58,198 nt of DNA, taken from the NCBI GenBank assembly GCA_013298145.1, contig JAAFJO010000011.1:1-58198 (forward strand), given 5' to 3'. The notes under the pieces were generated by a model. The model did not search any database and was not told where the DNA came from. It saw only the letters and a program-made list of their open reading frames with translations. Position numbers and translations under genes: made by a program. Shown one piece after another: positions 52,606-58,198 of the stretch. Each line of letters begins with the position of its first letter. The first letter of the stretch is position 1. The DNA comes from Betaproteobacteria bacterium. GTDB lineage: Bacteria; Pseudomonadota; Gammaproteobacteria; Burkholderiales; Casimicrobiaceae.

Positions 52606-53285
52606 GTGTCACACCATTGACGAAGCAGATTGTGATACGTCCCCGTGAGTGCGACGCTGTGCTCATTGTCGCCGTAAGCTTCGCGAAGGCGCACGATACT
52701 TCGATCAAGTTCGAACAAAAGCTGCCGTCGATCGTTTTCGCGCACCATGCTCTCGACCCAGAAAAAGCATGCAAGCCGATACCCTCGCGTAACTGGTGCG
52801 ACGCGGTGCAGAGTAGTGCCCGGATAAATGATCGCGTCCCCCGCCGGCAGCTTTACGTGCCGCTGCGTGTTCGACTCTTGGAAAATCAGCTCCCCCCCCT
52901 CGTACGCGCTCGGTTCTGCCAAAAAAAGCGTGCATGAGATATCAGTTCGTACGCGCAATCCTGTGTCAGGCGCAAAGCGGATGGCATTGTCTACATGGTT
53001 GCCAAAAAAATTGCTCTCACCGCCGTAGCGATTCACGCGCGGCGGGAACACACGTCGCGGCAGCGTTGCAGAAAAAAACTCCGGATGGCGGTCGAGCGCT
53101 GCAAGGACGCGCTGCCTGATGTCAATCATCGGTCCGCTTTGGTGAGATAGCTGCTCGTTGTTTTTTATCGACGCAGCTTGCGCTCCAGCAGAGTCACGTC
53201 CGGCCTGCCATTCGGCGCCTCGTAGCACCTCATGAATCGATGACAGTTCAGCCGGCGTGAGAACCTGCTTCAGATGAAGGATCAT
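52602..53285 (-). CDS. piuC: Fe(II)-dependent PKHD-type oxygenase PiuC
   Basis: A 227-residue non-haem iron oxygenase commonly found beside siderophore receptors. The iron ligands are the H-x-D in FGNHVDNAIRFAP and the distal His in PGTTLHRVAPVTRGYRLACFFW. The N-terminal LKQVLTPAELSSIHEVL is typical. Substrate not known; a role in handling ferri-siderophores or host iron sources has been suggested for the family. It begins 2 bp after the receptor stop and overlaps tonB, so the three form one operon. Confidence 0.9.
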   Translation of the reverse strand: MILHLKQVLTPAELSSIHEVLRGAEWQAGRDSAGAQAASIKNNEQLSHQSGPMIDIRQRVLAALDRHPEFFSATLPRRVFPPRVNRYGGESNFFGNHVDNAIRFAPDTGLRVRTDISCTLFLAEPSAYEGGELIFQESNTQRHVKLPAGDAIIYPGTTLHRVAPVTRGYRLACFFWVESMVRENDRRQLLFELDRSIVRLREAYGDNEHSVALTGTYHNLLRQWCDT

Positions 53286-53287
53286 TT

Positions 53288-55762
53288 CTAAAAGTTTGCG
53301 CTTAGGTTCAACTGAACCAGTCGGCCTGCGCCAGGGACATAGTGGCCGCGATAGAGCGAGTCTGCGTAATATTTGTCAGTGACGTTTGTCACATTGCCAC
53401 GCACCATCCAGCGATCGCTAACTTTGTATTCGCCCATCAGGTCAAGGGTGGCATAGCTTGGCGCTTCCCAGGCGGGCGCGGTGACATCGGCCGGGGCTTG
53501 CCGTGAGCGGAAATTCACACCCACACCAGTTCGCAACGTACTGCTCCACTGATACGTACTCCACACGCTACCGCTGTGCTTCGGGGACAAGCCAGGCCGA
53601 TCACCGACGCGGTTACCGACTGTCGTCACTGTGCTAGCGGCAATGTCGACCCGCGCGACCGGCATCCACATGTAGGACAGGTAGGCTTCCCATTTAGGCG
53701 TCAAGCGACCGCTCAAATCGAGCTCGACGCCAGCCGTGTGTCGCTTGCCAGAAAGCAGAAGCCGGGTAGCCGCCGTGTCCGGATCAGTGTTACGCTCGTT
53801 AGTTTTTTCTGACCGGAAGATGGCAAGTCGGGTTGAGAATTGGCGATTGGCCGAGTCGAGCTTCGCTCCGATCTCAAAGTTTTTACTTTGCTCGGGCGGC
53901 GTGTTTGCAGACAACGCGTTGTACGAATAGGTGTCGCCTGACGTGTTAAAGGACGTACCGTAGCTGACGTGAAACGAATGCCGATCTGTCGGCTGAAAGA
54001 GGACACCGACGCGATGGCTAACCTCCGAAATTGCTTGCCGGTAGCTTGTCTTTGTTTCGGGGCCTGCTGCGTTGTTCGGGATTGCGTATTGGTTGTAGCC
54101 ACCGTCCATCCGATCGTAGCGAAGTCCAGCAATGACCTTCCACGCTGAACTCAGCTCAGCCGTGTTTTGTACGTAGACCCCGAGTGCCTCACTGGCGAAA
54201 TCGTTGGCGATGCGGAGCACTCGCGATGCTTCATCCACGCTTGCGCCATCGTTGGGCGTGCCCAGTGTGGTGGTGGGCTTCACGAGTGTCACACCGCCCT
54301 GCGTCGCTGATCGCGCAGCGAAGACATCGCGCTCATCTCGGGCAACGTCGACGCCGGCAAGTAGATGTTGCTTCAGGCCAAGCGCCGTGAACTTTGCGCT
54401 CAGGTCAGACTGCGCTTGCAGTGTTTGCAAGTCTTGAATCTTCAAATTTGTGCCGCGTGTGAATGGCGTGCTGCTGCTGAGCGTCGCGATGTCCGCGAGC
54501 GGTAGCGCTGGAGTGCCCGCAGGCGGCGGCACGTACCCAATCGGCGTGCCGAAACGAATAGCGCTTGCGCGTTGATCGCGAACATAATCACCGAATCGAA
54601 CCTGGGTTTTGAGCTCCGTATTGGAGGCAAAGCGGTGAATGTGGGCGAGCGTTCCGATCGTGGCACGCCCCGCGTTGTAGTCACTCTTCATCCCATAGTA
54701 CGCGTCGGGCGAAAGATCAGGAATCACAGTGTTTGTAGCGCCTGAATCGGTTTTTTTGGGACGTATCCACGGCAAGCCATAGTTAATGCCGTTATCGTTG
54801 TCGAGAAAGTAGAAGCTCGCCTGGAACTCATCGGTATGGCCGATCCCGTAGCGAAAACTCGCCGCGACTCCTTTTTTGTCGATTGCGCTCCCCGCGCCGT
54901 TGTTGTCCGCCTTGGTGTGCATAGCAACGAGCCTTAATGCGGCATCGGCGCCCACACGCTCATTCAAATCAGCGACCACTCGCCGATAGTTGTAGTTACC
55001 CGCGGTGAGCGAAACCTCTCGCTCGCTCACGGTATGAGCCTGTTTACTGACCTGATTGACGACGCCGCCTGTGGAGCCGCGACCGAACAACATCGACGCA
55101 GAACCACGCAAAATATCGGCGCGGTCTAAGTTGAAGGTGTCACGGTCATAAAACGCTGCATCACGCAGGCCGTCAAGAAAAATGTCGCCGGTTGTGGCCA
55201 GTGAGAACCCACGCAGGCGGATGTCTTCTTCGCCGCCTTCTGCTGCGAGAAAGGTTGCGCCAGCTGCGCTATGGAGTACATCGCGCAACGTATCAAGATT
55301 ACGGTCGTCAATCAGTTTTTCTGTAACGACCGTCAGCGATTGTGGGACGTCACGGATCGCCTGCGTTCCACGCCCCACAGTGGTTGAAGTGGCGCGAATT
55401 GCGTCTTTACCGAGGGGAGCGCCAGCGGCCTCCTTCACCACTACGGGTCGCAGTGTTGTTTCGCTGCCGCCGGGCGCTGAGCCAGAGGCAACACCGCCAG
55501 CTTGCGGGGTGGCGCCGGCTGCCGACTTGGCGGGCGGGTCAGCGTTTGGCTGCTTTGCGTCGGAAACGTTCGAAGGCTGGGCGTGCGAAAGCGACGCGGC
55601 AATGACGACGGCACTCGTCACTGCTGCCGACAGGATTCGACGAGGAAACGCGGCGAGATCGGCGCCCTGGCCGCGAAGTGCGCACGCTCCAGTAGACGCC
55701 CTTAACTCGACACACTGGTGCACGCTTTCTACCTTCACGGCCCGTCCCTGTTGTTTCGACAC
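53288..55762 (-). CDS. TonB-dependent siderophore receptor
   Basis: An 824-residue outer-membrane receptor for a ferric siderophore (catecholate/Fiu-like). After an extended N-terminal leader (LSAAVTSAVVIAASLSHAQPS) comes a long low-complexity stretch and then a plug domain: TQAIRDVPQSLTVVTEKLIDDRNLDTLRDVL and LRGSASMLFGRGSTGGVVNQVSK. The barrel ends in LVQLNLSANF, with the terminal Phe for barrel assembly. The GTG at 55762 is chosen over the TTG at 55777 because GGGAG lies 8 nt upstream. The Fur-like site upstream fits iron-dependent repression. Confidence 0.9.
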   Translation of the reverse strand: MSKQQGRAVKVESVHQCVELRASTGACALRGQGADLAAFPRRILSAAVTSAVVIAASLSHAQPSNVSDAKQPNADPPAKSAAGATPQAGGVASGSAPGGSETTLRPVVVKEAAGAPLGKDAIRATSTTVGRGTQAIRDVPQSLTVVTEKLIDDRNLDTLRDVLHSAAGATFLAAEGGEEDIRLRGFSLATTGDIFLDGLRDAAFYDRDTFNLDRADILRGSASMLFGRGSTGGVVNQVSKQAHTVSEREVSLTAGNYNYRRVVADLNERVGADAALRLVAMHTKADNNGAGSAIDKKGVAASFRYGIGHTDEFQASFYFLDNDNGINYGLPWIRPKKTDSGATNTVIPDLSPDAYYGMKSDYNAGRATIGTLAHIHRFASNTELKTQVRFGDYVRDQRASAIRFGTPIGYVPPPAGTPALPLADIATLSSSTPFTRGTNLKIQDLQTLQAQSDLSAKFTALGLKQHLLAGVDVARDERDVFAARSATQGGVTLVKPTTTLGTPNDGASVDEASRVLRIANDFASEALGVYVQNTAELSSAWKVIAGLRYDRMDGGYNQYAIPNNAAGPETKTSYRQAISEVSHRVGVLFQPTDRHSFHVSYGTSFNTSGDTYSYNALSANTPPEQSKNFEIGAKLDSANRQFSTRLAIFRSEKTNERNTDPDTAATRLLLSGKRHTAGVELDLSGRLTPKWEAYLSYMWMPVARVDIAASTVTTVGNRVGDRPGLSPKHSGSVWSTYQWSSTLRTGVGVNFRSRQAPADVTAPAWEAPSYATLDLMGEYKVSDRWMVRGNVTNVTDKYYADSLYRGHYVPGAGRLVQLNLSANF

Positions 55763-55807
55763 GATATGAACTCCCAAAAAACTTTACGAATCCGAGACTA
55801 TAGCCGA

Positions 55808-55826
55808 AATGCGAATTGTTCGCATT
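55808..55826 (-). promoter_or_regulatory. Fur-box-like 19-bp palindrome
   Basis: AATGCGAA-ttg-TTCGCATT is a perfect 8-bp inverted repeat of 19 bp in total, the size and base pattern of Fur boxes in related bacteria. It lies 46 bp upstream of the receptor start codon. TATAGT on the minus strand lies just downstream and could be the -10 hexamer. It should repress the receptor-piuC-tonB operon when iron is plentiful. Confidence 0.7.
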
Positions 55827-55945
55827 AAATTACGTAATCGTATGTTTATCTCAAATCTTTACTGGGAAGTTCACAACACGGCCGTTCCGCGTCTCGACAC
55901 GCTTGCCAAGGCCCGCCACAACACACGCTCGAGACGCCTTTGCCT

Positions 55946-55991
55946 CATGGATCGCTGCGCAGCGGATTCATGGATCGCTACGCAGCGGATG
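55946..55991. repeat. Tandem duplication of a 23-bp palindromic unit
   Basis: Two adjacent 23-bp copies beginning CATGGATCGCT and ending CAGCGGAT differ at two positions. The first contains the palindrome CGCTGCGCAGCG. It may be a small remnant of a REP-like element. Confidence 0.7.
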
Positions 55992-56261
55992 TTTGCTCGA
56001 TGAGAATACGAGGCGAGATTGCTCCGCTGCGAATCAAGGCGGTTCTCATTGGGTCATTAACTTTGTTGAGTTTCTGGCGTAGATATTGATCCGCTGACAA
56101 TCGACTGCCGTTTCCGAAAATGCATATTTCTTGCTCTGCCTCTCAATTAAACAAGGGGCTCGTACACGTATTTGTACGGGTACGTTTGATGGGTTGAAAG
56201 ACGAGCCCTTCGTTTCGCTGGCTCGTATCAAAAGCATGCTCAGCCAGGCGCCGTCTTAGAC

Positions 56262-56348
56262 CGCGTTTATTTGGTGCACTATTTCACGAGCAGACTAGCA
56301 ACAGAACAAGTTTGGTGCATTTAACCCTGAGTGCTTTATTTTGGTGCA
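56262..56348 (+). promoter_or_regulatory. Three NtrC-like half-sites upstream of glnA
   Basis: TTGGTGCA occurs at 56271-56278, 56312-56319 and 56341-56348, all in the same orientation. The right half of the NtrC site (TGCACY-N5-RGTGCA) ends in this sequence; the left halves are weak, best in the third copy (TGC-N11-GTGCA). The repeats are about 470-550 bp upstream of the sigma-54-type promoter, which is far for bacteria but possible for enhancers. The assignment is tentative. Confidence 0.4.
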
Positions 56349-56818
56349 ATCCGTTTGGGGCCTTATCGACGCGGCGGAAGCGCCGGCGTAGGCCCTGTCG
56401 CGGGGAGCTTCCACTCGACATGAGGATTATTCATCCACGCAGCGCTTACCCAGGCCCTGTTTTAGGCCCAACCAACGCGTCATACCGAACGCTCGCATCC
56501 ACCCGCGTGGAAACGCCGCGGGCGAAATGAAACGCTGTGAACGCGCCGCAGCGCGCCGCTCCAGCGGAGGATTGCAGCGATTCGGCGAAAGGCGCGGCCC
56601 CGTGTCACTAAGGACCGCTCGGCGGCCGGAACGTCGGGCGGGGGAAAAGCGAAACGCCACTACGCAACGATTTCCGAATGCGGTAAGGCTGCAAAGCAGC
56701 TTCGCTAGTCCCTCCCGTGGCGAAGTGATTCGCACGCCCGCCCTCGAGGTCCGCTTTTTCGGCAATACGCAAAACATCCCCGCTAACATGACGAAAGAGA
56801 CACGCTCACGTTTCCTCG

Positions 56819-56834
56819 TGGCATGTTTTCTGCA
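56819..56834 (+). promoter_or_regulatory. Sigma-54-type promoter of glnA
   Basis: TGGCATG-tttt-CTGCA matches the -24/-12 consensus TGGCACG-N4-TTGCW, with GG and GC exactly 10 bp apart. It lies about 120 bp upstream of the glnA start. NtrC-dependent nitrogen control is the usual mode for glnA. Confidence 0.55.
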
Positions 56835-56955
56835 TTTACACGCGAGTTCGGCGCGGCAACTTCGTCCCTTGGGCGGCTCCGCGTTGCAAAGTTACCGTTC
56901 GCCGTAAGCGCGATTACGGCTCGAGACACGTCAATAACAGCTAGGAGATATCGAT

Positions 56956-58198
56956 ATGGCCACCGGCGCCGACGTACTGAAGAAGATTAAAGATTCCGAA
57001 GCAAAGTTCGTAGACCTTCGCTTCACCGATTTCCGCGGCAAAGAGCAGCACGTGCAAGTGCCGGTCGACATGTTCGACGCCGATAAATTCACCGAAGGCC
57101 ACGCGTTTGACGGCTCTTCAATTGCCGGTTGGAAAGGCATCGAAGCCTCCGACATGCTGCTGATGCCGGATCCGAACACCGCCGTGCTAGATCCGTTCAT
57201 CGAAGAGACGACGCTGAACATCACCTGCGACGTGATTGAGCCATCAACGGGCAAAGGCTATGACCGCGATCCGCGCTCGCTCGCAAAGCGCGCTGAGGCA
57301 TATCTCAAGTCCTCTGGTATCGGCGACGCCGCGTACTTCGGGCCTGAGCCAGAGTTTTTCATTTTCGACTCAGTCGAGTGGAAAGTTGACATGAGCGGCG
57401 CTTACTCGAAGATCTTCTCTGAAGAGGCCGCGTGGGAAACCGACGCTAAACACGAAGGTGGCAACAAAGGCCATCGCCCGACCGTTAAGGGCGGTTACTT
57501 CCCTGTGCCTCCCGTCGATCAACTGCAAGACCTGCGCAATGCGATGGTGCTCGCGGTCAAAGAAATGGGCGTGCCGGTTGAAGTGTTCCATCATGAAGTT
57601 GCGAACGCAGGCCAGTGCGAAATCGGCACCAAGTTCAGCTCGCTCGTACAGCGCGCTGACTGGACCCAAATCCTCAAATACGCGATTTGGAACACCGCAG
57701 CGATGTACGGCAAAACGGCGACCTTCATGCCGAAGCCGATCGTTGGCGATAACGGCTCGGGCATGCACGTTCACCAATCTGTGTGGAGAGACGGCAAGAA
57801 CCTCTTCGCGGGCAATGGCTACGCAGGCCTCAGCGAATTCGCGCTCTACTACATCGGCGGCATCATCAAACATGCGCGCGCGCTGAACGCGATCACGAAC
57901 CCAGGCACCAACTCGTACAAGCGTTTGGTTCCAGGCTTCGAAGCACCGGTCAAATTGGCATACTCGGCACGTAACCGCTCAGCATCGATCCGTATTCCTT
58001 ACGTTCAATCGGATAAGGCACGTCGTATCGAAGTTCGCTTCCCAGATCCAATGGCAAACAGCTACCTCGCGTTCTCAGCGTTGCTGATGGCAGGTTTGGA
58101 TGGTGTGCAGAACAAAATTCACCCAGGCGATCCATCGGACAAAAACCTCTACGACTTGTCGCCAGAGGAAGATGCCAAGATCCCAACGGTGTGCTCGT
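56956..58198 (+). CDS. glnA: Glutamine synthetase type I, 5' part (runs off the window)
   Basis: The first 414 residues of class I glutamine synthetase, which makes glutamine from glutamate, ammonia and ATP. MATGADVLKKIKDSEAKFVDLRFTDFRGKEQHV is the N-terminus. Active-site motifs are FGPEPEFFIFD, KGGYFPVPPVD, HHEVANAGQCEIG, GDNGSGMHVHQS and NPGTNSYKRLVPGFEAPV. Tyr399 in KNLYDLSPEE is the adenylylation site of GSI-beta enzymes. GGAG lies 8 nt before the ATG. Only the C-terminal ~55 residues and the stop are missing at the edge. Confidence 0.96.
   Translation, partial: MATGADVLKKIKDSEAKFVDLRFTDFRGKEQHVQVPVDMFDADKFTEGHAFDGSSIAGWKGIEASDMLLMPDPNTAVLDPFIEETTLNITCDVIEPSTGKGYDRDPRSLAKRAEAYLKSSGIGDAAYFGPEPEFFIFDSVEWKVDMSGAYSKIFSEEAAWETDAKHEGGNKGHRPTVKGGYFPVPPVDQLQDLRNAMVLAVKEMGVPVEVFHHEVANAGQCEIGTKFSSLVQRADWTQILKYAIWNTAAMYGKTATFMPKPIVGDNGSGMHVHQSVWRDGKNLFAGNGYAGLSEFALYYIGGIIKHARALNAITNPGTNSYKRLVPGFEAPVKLAYSARNRSASIRIPYVQSDKARRIEVRFPDPMANSYLAFSALLMAGLDGVQNKIHPGDPSDKNLYDLSPEEDAKIPTVCS

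Larger units (their letters stand above)
55827..56955. other. ORF-poor region upstream of glnA
   Basis: About 1.1 kb with no gene that I can support; the frames are low-complexity and R/S-rich on both strands. It holds a 23-bp tandem duplication (55946-55991), an 8-bp inverted repeat GGGCTCGT...ACGAGCCC (about 56152-56203), three direct repeats of TTGGTGCA (56271-56348) and a sigma-54-type promoter (56819-56834). The block about 56360-56800 is GC-rich with many small hairpins (e.g. CCCGCG...CGCGGG) and separates the TTGGTGCA repeats from that promoter. Confidence 0.5.

Noticed and set aside
56448..56700. Possible integron attC site (a GCCCAAC near 56466)
   Set aside because: No matching GTTRRRY partner at a sensible distance and no integrase or cassette genes.
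56427..56907. Overlapping open frames of about 120 codons on both strands upstream of glnA
   Set aside because: Arg/Ser-rich translations without a domain, in a GC-rich hairpin block; treated as non-coding or repeat DNA.

Overview
The window looks like a chromosomal segment of a moderately GC-rich Gram-negative bacterium, most consistent with a betaproteobacterium. The main support is the isc gene order (iscR-iscS-iscU-iscA ... hscB-hscA-fdx-iscX), a PrpE-type acyl-CoA ligase, a CysB-like regulator, RND efflux genes and a class I glutamine synthetase with a sigma-54-like promoter. No species can be named from the sequence alone. No rRNA, tRNA, CRISPR array or intact insertion sequence was seen.

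Layout. 0-14 kb is metabolism and transport: a polar amino acid binding protein, glutamate/leucine-type dehydrogenase, an exported hydrolase, an amidase, an oligopeptide-type binding protein, a cysB-like/MFS/DUF192 operon, a YciO-type protein, a chalcone-isomerase-like protein, a prolyl-4-hydroxylase-like oxygenase and prpE. 14.5-21.3 kb is a tetR-OMF-adaptor-RND pump operon headed by three tandem TTGGT-N6-ACCAA operators. 21.5-23.7 kb holds a MoaD-like protein, an Asp-box (BNR) repeat protein and a nucleotidyltransferase in tight series. 24-30.4 kb is the complete isc operon. It carries a DUF433/DUF5615 toxin-antitoxin-like pair between iscA and hscB and a large GC-rich inverted repeat between iscU and iscA. 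30.4-32.1 kb is gene-poor and holds a decayed EF-hand/dockerin-like gene and several inverted repeats. 32.1-36.7 kb has an ECF sigma factor, a membrane Ser/Thr kinase and a small exported protein. 36.8-40.4 kb is a membrane-stress cluster: a ribbon-helix-helix-like protein, PspA, a YqiJ-like protein and flotillin. 40.6-42.4 kb has an NMT1-like binding protein, a KOW protein and a VOC protein. 42.5-46.3 kb is a molybdenum cluster (xdhC facing modABC). 46.5-51.8 kb has gltX, ccmI and a secreted serine hydrolase with a C-terminal dockerin-like tail. 51.8-55.8 kb is an iron-uptake operon (TonB-dependent siderophore receptor, piuC, tonB) behind a 19-bp Fur-box-like palindrome. The last kilobase holds an ORF-poor regulatory region and the 5' part of glnA.

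How the genes work together. Several operons can be read with their control elements: the efflux operon with its three operators, isc with a consensus promoter and an IscR-like site, the siderophore operon with a Fur-like site, and glnA with a sigma-54-type promoter and NtrC-like half-sites further upstream. The most unusual points are the toxin-antitoxin-like pair built into the isc operon by 3-4 nt junctions, the RHH-protein/PspA/YqiJ/flotillin arrangement, the MoaD-like/Asp-box/nucleotidyltransferase operon, and the dockerin-like tail that occurs intact in the serine hydrolase and decayed 20 kb away.
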